Assembly: GCF_012910785.2 (NCBI RefSeq)
Contig: NZ_WTVH02000009.1
Location: 620,001 to 684,000 of the forward strand
DNA: 64,000 nucleotides
From: Aromatoleum buckelii
Lineage (GTDB): Bacteria; Pseudomonadota; Gammaproteobacteria; Burkholderiales; Rhodocyclaceae
Direction of reading: 5' to 3'
Made by a program: the position numbers and the translations under genes. Numbering within the stretch: the stretch's first letter is position 1; each line of letters opens with the position of its first letter. The notes under the pieces were generated by a model. It searched no databases and was not told the origin of the DNA. It was given only the letters and a program-made list of their open reading frames with translations. This document shows positions 35,800-43,832 of this stretch, piece after piece.

Positions 35800-36702
35800 A
35801 TGGCTGACTTTGTTAGCGGTTTCTGGAACGTGTATGTGATGGGCCTGGTGGCCCTGAGCCTGCTGTTCTGCCTGTTCGTGCTGATGTCGAACAACAAGCG
35901 CGAGACTGGCCCAGTGGAGTTGCACGGCCACGTCTGGGACGAAAACCTCGCCGAATACAACAACCCGCTGCCGCGCTGGTGGTTGTACCTGTTCTGGCTG
36001 ACGCTGGTTTTCGCAGTCGTCTACCTGATCCTGTATCCGGGGTTCGGCAACGCGAAAGGCCTGCTCGGATGGGCGTCGGTCGGGCAGTACGAAACGGAAA
36101 TCCGGAAGGCGGAAGAGCGCTACGCGCCGATCTTCGCCAAGTACCAGGGCATGGACGTGGCGGCAGTGGCGGCGGACCCCGAGGCCCGCGGGATGGGGCA
36201 GCGGCTGTTCGTGACCTATTGCGCGCAGTGCCACGGGTCGGATGCGCGCGGGGCGAAAGGCTTCCCGAACCTCACCGATAAGGCCTGGCACTGGGGCGGC
36301 GATCCGGAGACGATCAAGGCCACCGTCACCAACGGGCGGATCGGCGTGATGCCCCCTCTCGGTCCGACGCTCGGCGCCGGCGGCGTGAAGGATGTCGCGA
36401 ACTACGTGCGCTCGCTGTCCGGCCTCGCGCACGACTCGCTGCGCGCGCAGCGGGGTGCGGAGCTGTTCCAGCAGAACTGCGCGGCCTGTCACGGAGCCGA
36501 AGCGAAAGGGATGCCGGCGATGGGCGCTCCTGATCTTTCCGATGACGCCTGGCTGTACGGGTCTTCGGAGGCGACGATCATGGAAACGGTCACGAAGGGC
36601 CGGATGAACCGGATGCCGGGGTTCGGCGAATTCCTCGGCGAGGCGAAAGTGCACCTGCTGACGGCGTACGTGTACGGCCTCTCGAACAAGCCGGCGCAGT
36701 AA
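35800..36702 (+). CDS. ccoP: Cytochrome cbb3 oxidase diheme subunit III
   Basis: A diheme cytochrome c of 300 residues that takes electrons from soluble cytochromes. Two membrane helices lie near residues 8-28 and 57-77. NNPLPRWWLYLFWLTLVFAV precedes the first heme site CAQCHGSDARGAKG near residue 141; the second is CAACHGAEAKGMPA near residue 227. It lies 3 bases after ccoQ and ends the structural genes. Confidence 0.96.
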   Translation: MADFVSGFWNVYVMGLVALSLLFCLFVLMSNNKRETGPVELHGHVWDENLAEYNNPLPRWWLYLFWLTLVFAVVYLILYPGFGNAKGLLGWASVGQYETEIRKAEERYAPIFAKYQGMDVAAVAADPEARGMGQRLFVTYCAQCHGSDARGAKGFPNLTDKAWHWGGDPETIKATVTNGRIGVMPPLGPTLGAGGVKDVANYVRSLSGLAHDSLRAQRGAELFQQNCAACHGAEAKGMPAMGAPDLSDDAWLYGSSEATIMETVTKGRMNRMPGFGEFLGEAKVHLLTAYVYGLSNKPAQ

Positions 36703-36721
36703 ACCGTTTCGGGCAGCAGGG

Positions 36722-36746
36722 ATTCCCCGGGGGCGACCCGGGGAAT
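36722..36746 (+). repeat. Hairpin between ccoP and ccoG
   Basis: A perfect 9-bp inverted repeat (36722-36730 and 36738-36746) with a 7-base loop, 20 bases after the ccoP stop. No T run follows. It could lower ccoG expression relative to ccoNOQP or protect the message end. Confidence 0.55.
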
Positions 36747-36785
36747 TCAAGCCCGAGAAATTAGAATTTACGGATATAGCGATAT

Positions 36786-38219
36786 ATGACCGCCCCGATA
36801 CCTCTTCGGAAGTTCCCTTCCCCGCGCGACAAATCGGCCGCCGAGTCCGACGACCTCTATGCTGCACGGAAGAAGCTCCATGTGCGTTCGGTGAGCGGCC
36901 GCTTTGCGACCTGGCGGTGGATCCTGGTGTGGTTTACGCAGATCCTCTATTACGGCCTGCCCTGGCTCACGTGGAACGACCGGCAGGCAGTGCTGTTCCA
37001 CCTGACCGAGCGCAAGTTCTACATCTTCGGTTGGGTGTTCTGGCCGCAGGACGTGTTCTACCTCGCGATCCTGCTGATCATCTCCGCTTTTGCGCTGTTC
37101 TTCTTCACCGCGATTGCGGGGCGGTTGTGGTGCGGGTACGCGTGTCCGCAGACGGTGTACACCGAAATATTCATGTGGATCGAGGAGAAGATCGAAGGGG
37201 ATCATCTCAAGCGCAAGAAACTCGACAGCGCGCCGATGGGAGCGCGAAAACTTGCGATCCGCTCGGCCAAGTACGGTGCGTGGATTCTTCTGTCGCTGTG
37301 GACCGGTTTCACGCTGGTGGCGTATTTCACGCCGCTCGAGGAGTTGCTCGAGGCGGCGAGGACGCTGAGTTTCGGGCCATGGGAAATGTTCTGGATCCTG
37401 TTCTACGGCGGCTTCACCTACCTTTTCGCGGGAGTGATGCGCGAGCAGGTGTGCAAGTACATGTGCCCCTATGCACGTTTTCAGAGCGTGATGTTCGATG
37501 CCGACACCCTCGTCATCACTTATGACCAGGAGCGCGGCGAGCCGCGGGGCTCGCGCAGGAAAGGCGTCGCACCGCGCTCGTCCGGGTTGGGCGACTGCGT
37601 CGATTGCGGGATCTGTGTCCAGGTGTGCCCCACCGGGATCGACATCCGGCAGGGCCTGCAGTACGAATGCATCGGTTGCGCGGCGTGTATCGACGGCTGT
37701 GACGGCGTAATGGACCGCATGGGCTATCCGCGCGGGCTGATCCGTTATTCCACGGACAATGCGCTCAAGCAGCACTGGGGACGAAAGGAAATCGTCGCGC
37801 ACGTGCTGCGGCCGAGAACGCTGATCTACAGCGCGATCCTGACGTCCGTTTGCATCGCGCTGCTGTGGGGCCTGGCGACCCGTTCCGACCTGCGAGTGGA
37901 CGTGATCCGCGATCGGGCAACTCTCGCACGCGAAGTCGAAGGGGGCTTGATCGAGAACGTCTACCAGCTGCAGATCATGAACATGCTCGAGACTCCTCGT
38001 GTGTTCGACATCGCCGTGTCGGGCCTGGACGGGATTCGCATCGACGGCGTCCGGCAGGTGAGCATCGCTCCGGCCTCGACCGAATCCGTGACAGTGCATG
38101 TGCGGGTGCCGCCCGAAGCGGGGGCGCCGGGTTCGCACGAAATCGTCTTCGATGTCGGCATGAGCGGTGATCCGTCCGTGTCGGTGCAGGAAGACACGAC
38201 TTTCCATTTGCCGCGCTAA
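36786..38219 (+). CDS. ccoG: cbb3 oxidase accessory protein CcoG (ferredoxin-like)
   Basis: A polyferredoxin membrane protein of 477 residues, implicated in copper reduction for cbb3 assembly. Five or so helices are visible. The N-terminal membrane half contains WCGYACPQTVYTEIFMWIEE near residue 117. Two 4Fe-4S motifs follow: CVDCGICVQVCPTG near residue 273 and CIGCAACIDGCDGVM near residue 297. The C-terminal 120 residues form an Ig-like periplasmic domain. It follows ccoP after a hairpin. Confidence 0.93.
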   Translation: MTAPIPLRKFPSPRDKSAAESDDLYAARKKLHVRSVSGRFATWRWILVWFTQILYYGLPWLTWNDRQAVLFHLTERKFYIFGWVFWPQDVFYLAILLIISAFALFFFTAIAGRLWCGYACPQTVYTEIFMWIEEKIEGDHLKRKKLDSAPMGARKLAIRSAKYGAWILLSLWTGFTLVAYFTPLEELLEAARTLSFGPWEMFWILFYGGFTYLFAGVMREQVCKYMCPYARFQSVMFDADTLVITYDQERGEPRGSRRKGVAPRSSGLGDCVDCGICVQVCPTGIDIRQGLQYECIGCAACIDGCDGVMDRMGYPRGLIRYSTDNALKQHWGRKEIVAHVLRPRTLIYSAILTSVCIALLWGLATRSDLRVDVIRDRATLAREVEGGLIENVYQLQIMNMLETPRVFDIAVSGLDGIRIDGVRQVSIAPASTESVTVHVRVPPEAGAPGSHEIVFDVGMSGDPSVSVQEDTTFHLPR

Positions 38220-38233
38220 GAGGGATCGATCGA

Positions 38234-38746
38234 ATGCGCACAGCAGTTCTGACGAAAGACATTCAGCCTTGGTATCGGCAGGGCTGGCCGTGGTTCCTGA
38301 TCGCAATCCCGGCGACCGCCGTGCTTGCGGGCGCAGTGACCTTGTGGCTCGCCATCACCACTTGGGACGGGCTGGTGGTGGACGATTACTACCAGCAGGG
38401 CAAGACAATCGAAAAAACCATCGGGCGCTCGGTCCGGGCACGCGAAATGGGCCTCGTCGCCGATCTCCGGCTTCGCGCGGAGGAGGTCAGCATTCGGCTG
38501 GACGCCGCGCAGGGAATCGTGTTGCCCCCGACAGTCGTGCTGACGATCGCGCATCCGACGCGCGCCGGGCAGGATCAGAAGCTCCTGCTTAAAGGGCGCG
38601 ACGGGACGTTCGCCGGGGCTGTCGCACCGCTATCGACGGGTCGCTGGCTGATTCAGCTCGAGGACGAGGCGCAGACGTGGCGACTCAGTGAAACCATCCT
38701 CGGGCCGACGGGCGCGGAGATCCGGATAGTCCCCGCGGATTCTTAA
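38234..38746 (+). CDS. ccoH: cbb3 assembly protein CcoH/FixH
   Basis: A 170-residue membrane protein with one N-terminal helix (WFLIAIPATAVLAGAVTLWL, near residue 19) preceded by WYRQGWPW, and the motif VVDDYYQQGKTIEK near residue 50, both FixH marks. The periplasmic part is beta-rich. It helps CcoN acquire copper. It lies 15 bases after ccoG. Confidence 0.9.
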   Translation: MRTAVLTKDIQPWYRQGWPWFLIAIPATAVLAGAVTLWLAITTWDGLVVDDYYQQGKTIEKTIGRSVRAREMGLVADLRLRAEEVSIRLDAAQGIVLPPTVVLTIAHPTRAGQDQKLLLKGRDGTFAGAVAPLSTGRWLIQLEDEAQTWRLSETILGPTGAEIRIVPADS

Positions 38747-38769
38747 CTGACTGGCGAAGGGGGTGTCAC

Positions 38770-39009
38770 GTGCTGAAATGGATCCAGGTCCTGTGGCCTT
38801 CGTTTCTTGTCGCAGGCATTGCCGAAGCGGTTTTTTTTACCGTTGTCGATCCCAAGACCCTGTATTTTCTTGGCGAACCTGTTGAATATTCGCTGACGGC
38901 TACTTATTCGATCGGGTTTTTCGGTTTCTGGATCGTCTGTGCCGTCTCCAGCCTGGCAACGCTGTTTCTGCTGCGCAGTCCGGAAGAGCTGAACCGGCAG
39001 CAGCCCTAG
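38770..39009 (+). CDS. Small two-helix membrane protein at the end of the cco cluster
   Basis: A 79-residue protein with two hydrophobic segments, residues 7-25 (LWPSFLVAGIAEAVFFTVV) and 46-68 (YSIGFFGFWIVCAVSSLATL). No named family was recognised. It starts with GTG 24 bases after ccoH and is probably cotranscribed. A role in oxidase assembly is guessed from position only. Confidence 0.65.
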   Translation: MLKWIQVLWPSFLVAGIAEAVFFTVVDPKTLYFLGEPVEYSLTATYSIGFFGFWIVCAVSSLATLFLLRSPEELNRQQP

Positions 39010-39053
39010 CTCGCTGCAGCGAGACCCGCCGCCGGCGGGCTTCGCCTGCCGGC
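39010..39053. terminator. Tandem hairpins between the cco cluster and the usp gene
   Basis: A perfect palindrome CTCGCTGCAGCGAG (39010-39023) is followed by a 10-bp stem (39031-39040 and 39044-39053, one mismatch) with a TTC loop. Placed between convergent genes, they probably end both transcripts although T runs are absent. Confidence 0.55.
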
Positions 39054-39061
39054 CGTCAATC

Positions 39062-39505
39062 TCAGCGATACACCAGCACGGGAATATTGCTGTGGGTAAG
39101 CACTTTCTGCGTCTCGCTGCCCAGCAACAGGCCGGCAATTCCCCGGCGACCGTGTGAAGCCATGAAGATCAGGTCGCAGCCGTGCCGCTTCGCCGCGTCG
39201 ATGACCGCTTCGTACGGCACTTCGTTGACGAGCGTATCGGTGTCGGCAGCGACCCCTTCGCTATCTGCCACCGCCTTGGCCTTGCCGAGGATCTTCCTCG
39301 CTTCCTCTTCGGCCGATTTCGCGAACTGCTCCGGTGTGGTCGGATCGATCAGCGCGCCCTCGCCGTAGATCGGCATCGGAAAATCGGGCTGCGCATAAAA
39401 GAAGGTGATCCGCGCGCCGGCATCCTTAGCGAACGAAACCGCCCGTGCGACAGTGCCTTCCGACAGCGGCGAGCCGTCGGTGGGGACGAGAATGTGCTTG
39501 AACAT
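39062..39505 (-). CDS. Universal stress protein
   Basis: A single UspA domain of 147 residues. It begins MFKHILVPTDGSPLSE, the standard Usp start with the nucleotide-binding Asp, and ends with the ATP-binding motif ASHGRRGIAGLLLGSETQ (residues 116-133). The ATG at 39505 follows GGGAG; longer upstream frames were rejected. Its promoter region has TATAAT on the minus strand (39539-39544) and an FNR-type box some 62 bases upstream of the expected start, so it should be induced without oxygen, as in other FNR/ANR regulons. Confidence 0.93.
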   Translation of the reverse strand: MFKHILVPTDGSPLSEGTVARAVSFAKDAGARITFFYAQPDFPMPIYGEGALIDPTTPEQFAKSAEEEARKILGKAKAVADSEGVAADTDTLVNEVPYEAVIDAAKRHGCDLIFMASHGRRGIAGLLLGSETQKVLTHSNIPVLVYR

Positions 39506-39538
39506 CGCGTTGCTCCCTCGGTTTTTGATGGACGATTG

Positions 39539-39601
39539 ATTATAGCCACGTCGGGCGCGATGGCGCGCTGCGGGCAGCGGCGGACGATTGACACAGGTCA
39601 A
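39539..39601. promoter_or_regulatory. Divergent control region: FNR-type box and usp -10 hexamer
   Basis: TTGACACAGGTCAA at 39588-39601 is a symmetric FNR-type palindrome. On the minus strand TATAAT at 39544-39539 predicts a start near 39532, putting the box centre near -62, class I spacing. On the plus strand the box centre lies 57 bases before the hydrolase start codon and could act at class II spacing. Confidence 0.75.
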
Positions 39602-39650
39602 CCAGCACGTAGGGATATGAGAACAAGCTACCCGCATTGCGGGAGGGGCT

Positions 39651-41060
39651 ATGGACGTGACATTTTTCGGCGCCGCCGGCGAGGTTACCGGATCGTGTGC
39701 AAGGGTGCGCCACGAGGGTGGCATGTTCCTCGTGGATTGCGGCATGTTCCAGGGCGGCCGCGATGCGACGCGAAAGAACCTGCAGGCGCTCGACTTCGAC
39801 CTCTGCGAAGTCGATTTCGTTGTCCTGACCCACGCTCACCTCGATCATTCGGGGCTTGTGCCACGGCTGGTTTCGCTCGGTTACCGGGGAAAAATCCATG
39901 CGACCGCTGCGACAGTCGACCTTCTCGGCGTGATGCTGCTCGATTCGGCGCACATACAGGAGAAGGAGGCGGAGTGGGCGGTCCGCAACAGCCGCCGAAA
40001 GAACGCGCGGCACGGCTGGTCGGCAGCGCCGCTCTACACGGTTAACGAGGCGCGCGAGAGCCTCGCGAGCCTGCGCAAGGTTGCCTACGACGAAGAGATC
40101 GTTCCGCACCCCGGCGTGCGCTACCGGTTCCGCGAGGCAGGCCACATCCTCGGTTCGGCGATCGTCGAAATCGACATCGAAACGGGCGGAACGTCGCGCA
40201 GGCTGGTTTTCAGTGGCGATTTGGGGCGACCGATGCGACCGGTGTTGCGGGATCCGGTGAAGATCCCGCGGGCGGATTATCTGTGCATCGAGTCGACGTA
40301 TGGCAATCGTGCGCATCGTCCCATCGGGGCTACTGAGTCGGAACTGATTCACGTCCTGCGCGATACGTTGGAGCAAAGGCGCGGCAACGTGATCATTCCT
40401 GCGTTTGCCGTGGGGCGCACGCAGGAGGTGATCTTTGTTCTTGCCGATCTTGTCAGGGCGGGGAAGATCCCGCGGCTCGAGGTCGTCGTCGATTCTCCGA
40501 TGGCATCGGCCGTGACGGAGCTGACCCTGCAGTACGACGAACTGTGGGACGAGGAAACCCGGTCCCTGCTCGCCTGGATTCGCGCCCATCCGGAAAGGAT
40601 CAGCGTGCGTTTCGTCCAGGACGTCGAGGACTCGATCGCATTGAACGCACAGCCCTCGGGACTGGTCATCATCTCGGCAAGCGGCATGTGCGAAGCCGGG
40701 CGTATCCGTCACCACCTCAAGTACAACGTCGGCCGCAGCGAGTGCAGCATCGTGATCTGCGGCTTTCAGGCGGCAGGGACGCTGGGTCGCCGGCTGGTCG
40801 ACGGAGCACGCACGATCACGCTGTTCGGTGAATCCATCGCAGTGCGTGCGCAGGTGCATACGATCGGAGGACTCTCCGCCCATGCCGACCAGCCGGAGCT
40901 GCTCGAGTGGCTCGGGCACATCGAAGAGGCGCCGCGCCGGACGTTCGTGGTTCATGGTGAACAGGAAGCCGCGTCAGCGTTTGCCGAGGCGCTCGCCTCG
41001 CGGCTGCAGTGGGCCGGGATTACGATTCCTGCACCGGGGAACGTCTACGCGCTGGATTGA
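39651..41060 (+). CDS. Beta-CASP metallo-beta-lactamase-fold RNA-processing enzyme
   Basis: A 469-residue protein of the CPSF/Ysh1-type metallo-beta-lactamase family, likely a zinc-dependent ribonuclease. The metal motif THAHLDHSGLVPRL lies near residue 60, GHILGSAIVEI near residue 165, FSGDLGR near residue 187, and the beta-CASP insert has FAVGRTQEVIFVL near residue 250. The C-terminal HTIGGLSAHADQPELLEWLG near residue 403 and VVHGE near 429 supply the final ligands. It follows a shared FNR-type box and precedes phaC by 60 bases. RNA as substrate is inferred from family. Confidence 0.88.
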   Translation: MDVTFFGAAGEVTGSCARVRHEGGMFLVDCGMFQGGRDATRKNLQALDFDLCEVDFVVLTHAHLDHSGLVPRLVSLGYRGKIHATAATVDLLGVMLLDSAHIQEKEAEWAVRNSRRKNARHGWSAAPLYTVNEARESLASLRKVAYDEEIVPHPGVRYRFREAGHILGSAIVEIDIETGGTSRRLVFSGDLGRPMRPVLRDPVKIPRADYLCIESTYGNRAHRPIGATESELIHVLRDTLEQRRGNVIIPAFAVGRTQEVIFVLADLVRAGKIPRLEVVVDSPMASAVTELTLQYDELWDEETRSLLAWIRAHPERISVRFVQDVEDSIALNAQPSGLVIISASGMCEAGRIRHHLKYNVGRSECSIVICGFQAAGTLGRRLVDGARTITLFGESIAVRAQVHTIGGLSAHADQPELLEWLGHIEEAPRRTFVVHGEQEAASAFAEALASRLQWAGITIPAPGNVYALD

Positions 41061-41120
41061 TTGAGCAGGCTCCTTTCGGCGGCGATTGCAGGATGCAGCG
41101 ATTCGCCCCAAAACGACGGG

Positions 41121-42881
41121 ATGATGAGCGTGAATACAGCAAGAAACGGAAAGCCCTCCAGTCCGCTCACACCGCCGCAGGCAGTGCGGCGGACGCTGCG
41201 CGAGATTCACGACCACGTCGAGGGCACTGTCGATCCCCTCGGCGTCGCAGCGCCGATCGTGCATGCGCAACTCGCCTGGGCTGCGCATCCCCAGGAACTT
41301 GCGGAAAGGCTTGCCAGCCTGTCCTCCGATCTTTGGCGGCTGCAGGAGCACTCGTGGCGCCGCGCCGTGGGGCTGGCGAATCCCGATCCGATCAGCCCGA
41401 ATGCCGACGACGAACGCTTTGCCGACCCCGTTTGGACGGATATGGCGACTTGGGATCTGATCAAGGAGTGGTACCTGGCCTTTACCCACCACATGCAGGA
41501 CATGCTGTACAACACTCCCGGAATGTCCGGCAAGGAGCGTCGCAGGGCCGCATTCTGGTGGCGCCAGTGGATCAATGCAGTGGCGCCGACGAACTTCTAT
41601 TGGACGAACCCCGTCGCGATGCGCAAGGCCATGCAGGCCCGCGGCGCGAGCCTCTTGCGCGGATATGGCATTTTTCTCGGCGATCTGCAGGCGGGCGACG
41701 TTCGCATGACCGATCCCGCCGATTTCGAGGTCGGCAGGAACCTTGCGACGACCCCCGGCGCCGTCATCTTTCGCAACGATCTGCTGGAAATCATTCATTA
41801 CGCGCCGACCCGGGCCAAAGTGCGTGCCGAGCCGGTCGTGATCGTCACGCCCTGGATCAACAAGTTCTACATCCTCGATCTGGTGCCAAGGAAAAGCATG
41901 ATCCGCTTCCTCCTCGACCAGGGGCTGGACGTGTTCATCACGAGCTGGAAGAGCCCGGACGCCGGGATGCGCGATGTGGGGTTCGACCGTTATCTGCAGG
42001 ACGGCGTTCACGCGATTGTCGAGACGGCCCGGCGCTTTACCGGCGCCGCCCGGGTGCACGCCGTGGGCTACTGCATCGGCGGGACAGCGCTGGCGATGTA
42101 CATGGCGTGGGCCAACCGGCGTTTCCCCGCGGAAGACGTCCCGGTGGCGGACTGGACGTTGCTGACGACGCTCGTGGATTTCCGCAAGCCCGGCGACATC
42201 GAAGTCTTCATCGACGACGGAAGCATCCGCTATCTGACCGCGAGCATGGCGCGCAAAGGGTTCCTCGACGGCAAGGAGATGGCTTCCGCGTTCCGCCTGC
42301 TGCGCTCCAATAGTCTCATCTGGCACTACGTCGTCCACGGTTGGCTGTATGGCGAGGCGCCGCCGCCGTTCGACGTGCTGTACTGGAACATGGACACGAC
42401 GCGGATGCCGTGCGCGATGCACTCATGGTATTTGCGCGAACTCTACCTGCACAACCGGCTGATCGAGCCCGATGCGCTGGTGGTCGCCGGCGAGCCGATC
42501 GATCTCGCCCGCATCACGCAGCCGCTGTATGCCGTCGCCGCCGAGGACGACCACATCGCCCCGTGGCAAGAGGCTTATCGCGTCAACAACTTCGTCACCG
42601 GACCGAAGCGCTATGTGTTGTCGAGCTCGGGGCACATTCTCGGCATCGTCAATCCTCCCGTGACTCCGCCGAAGCGCAAGTATCGTGTCGCCGACGCGCA
42701 CCGCTCCGACGCCGCGGAAGCGTGGCATGCGAAAGCCGCGGAAGAGCCGGGCAGCTGGTGGACCGACTGGATGAACTGGCTCACGCCGCGGTGCGGAGAG
42801 CTGGTCGAGGCGCGGGACGCCGCATCGGAGGCCTATCCCCGGCTCGCGGATGCACCTGGGGTCTATGTCCTCGAGCACTGA
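41121..42881 (+). CDS. phaC: PHA synthase-like protein, second copy
   Basis: A 586-residue protein of the PhaC family, clearly distinct from the one at 1634. The box VGYCIGGTALAMYM near residue 316 has the nucleophilic Cys; Asp in AAEDDHIAPW near residue 475 and His in SSSGHILGIVNPP near residue 506 complete the triad. The N-terminal domain matches class I synthases (WINAVAPTNFYWTNPVAMRK near residue 152). Start: the ATG at 41121, directly followed by another ATG; a TTG at 41061 was rejected. No phasin, thiolase or reductase gene is nearby. The oxygen-limitation neighbourhood suggests polymer formation as an electron sink. Confidence 0.9.
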   Translation: MMSVNTARNGKPSSPLTPPQAVRRTLREIHDHVEGTVDPLGVAAPIVHAQLAWAAHPQELAERLASLSSDLWRLQEHSWRRAVGLANPDPISPNADDERFADPVWTDMATWDLIKEWYLAFTHHMQDMLYNTPGMSGKERRRAAFWWRQWINAVAPTNFYWTNPVAMRKAMQARGASLLRGYGIFLGDLQAGDVRMTDPADFEVGRNLATTPGAVIFRNDLLEIIHYAPTRAKVRAEPVVIVTPWINKFYILDLVPRKSMIRFLLDQGLDVFITSWKSPDAGMRDVGFDRYLQDGVHAIVETARRFTGAARVHAVGYCIGGTALAMYMAWANRRFPAEDVPVADWTLLTTLVDFRKPGDIEVFIDDGSIRYLTASMARKGFLDGKEMASAFRLLRSNSLIWHYVVHGWLYGEAPPPFDVLYWNMDTTRMPCAMHSWYLRELYLHNRLIEPDALVVAGEPIDLARITQPLYAVAAEDDHIAPWQEAYRVNNFVTGPKRYVLSSSGHILGIVNPPVTPPKRKYRVADAHRSDAAEAWHAKAAEEPGSWWTDWMNWLTPRCGELVEARDAASEAYPRLADAPGVYVLEH

Positions 42882-42960
42882 GCACGATCTGAGCACGATT
42901 CGTCCCGCGGCTTTTCCGGACGCCGCCGTCCAGGCCCTCTCCACGGGCTTCTTTATGCAA

Positions 42961-42974
42961 TTGACCCGAGTCAA
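42961..42974. promoter_or_regulatory. Isolated FNR/Dnr-type box in a convergent intergenic region
   Basis: TTGACCCGAGTCAA is a symmetric FNR-type palindrome between the 3' ends of phaC and the Dnr-like gene, where no coding gene starts. On the plus strand GAGAAT at 42998-43003 lies where a class II -10 would be, so an RNA antisense to the regulator gene is conceivable. Confidence 0.5.
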
Positions 42975-43035
42975 GGTGAGCACTCGGAGCGCTGGGGAGA
43001 ATGCTTCAGGCCTGCAAGCCCGCCCGCTCTTGCGA

Positions 43036-43725
43036 TCAGCCTTGGTAGTGGGCGAGGCCGACGGGATCGTGCAGGGCGATGTGTTTGCCGTGGACGGTGA
43101 TCAGTCCTGCATTGACGAGGTCGTGGAAAATTCGCGAAAGCGTTTCGGGAGTCAGGTTCAGACGCGAGGCAATGACCTGCTTGCTGGTCGGCAGCTGGAT
43201 ATCCTGAGCGCCGGTGGCGCCCTCCTGCTCGACCTGCTGCAGCAGGTAACCGATCACCCGCTGAGTGCTCGAGCGCAACGAATAGATTTCGACGTCCTGG
43301 ATCATGCTGTGCAACCGGATCGCCATGCCCGCCAGTAATTTGCGGGCGAAGCTGGAGTCCTGGTCGATCAGATCCGAGACGACCGCTTGCCCGATGTGGA
43401 GAAGGCGGGTGGCCACGAGTCCTTCGGCGAAAACGGGATACGGGCGGTTCAGGAACATCACCGCTTCACCGAAGCTGTGCATCGGGCTGATGATCTCGAC
43501 GACTTTCTCGTTGCCTTGGGCGGACGAAACCGCGAGTTTCACCTGGCCGGAAACGACGAAAAAGAAACCATGGACCGGGTCGCCGCGCTGGAACAGGACT
43601 TCACCTTTTTCCAGCGTGCGTTCCCGGGTGTAGCGGGCAACCCGGTCGATGTCGTCGGCGGAAAGTTCGCTGAAGAACGAAATCTGACGCAGCAGGGTGG
43701 GGATGTCGGCAATGGGGTTGGGCAT
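43036..43725 (-). CDS. Crp/Fnr-family regulator, Dnr/NnrR-like
   Basis: A transcription factor of 229 residues. The cyclic-nucleotide-binding-type fold (GEVLFQRGDPVHGFFFVVSG near residue 42) is followed by the long dimer helix and a C-terminal winged helix, SKQVIASRLNLTPETLSRIF near residue 182, whose recognition helix has the E..SR pattern shared with FNR. It lacks the N-terminal Cys cluster of FNR, so it does not hold an iron-sulphur cluster; this is typical of Dnr/NnrR, which sense nitric oxide through heme. The ATG at 43725 follows GGAGG. nnrS diverges from it, supporting that role. Confidence 0.85.
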   Translation of the reverse strand: MPNPIADIPTLLRQISFFSELSADDIDRVARYTRERTLEKGEVLFQRGDPVHGFFFVVSGQVKLAVSSAQGNEKVVEIISPMHSFGEAVMFLNRPYPVFAEGLVATRLLHIGQAVVSDLIDQDSSFARKLLAGMAIRLHSMIQDVEIYSLRSSTQRVIGYLLQQVEQEGATGAQDIQLPTSKQVIASRLNLTPETLSRIFHDLVNAGLITVHGKHIALHDPVGLAHYQG

Positions 43726-43785
43726 CTTGGCCTCCAGCGGAAACAACTGGCCATTCTACCGTGTCGGACCCTTGCCCCCGGAATT

Positions 43786-43804
43786 CCCGGCCGTAACGGC
43801 CGGG
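43786..43804. repeat. 8-bp inverted repeat upstream of nnrS
   Basis: CCCGGCCG (43786-43793) and CGGCCGGG (43797-43804) flank TAA, 28 bases before the nnrS start and within the divergent promoter region. It may be an operator or a leader hairpin. Confidence 0.4.
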
Positions 43805-43832
43805 CAGGGATTCACTGAAGGAACGCAGCACC

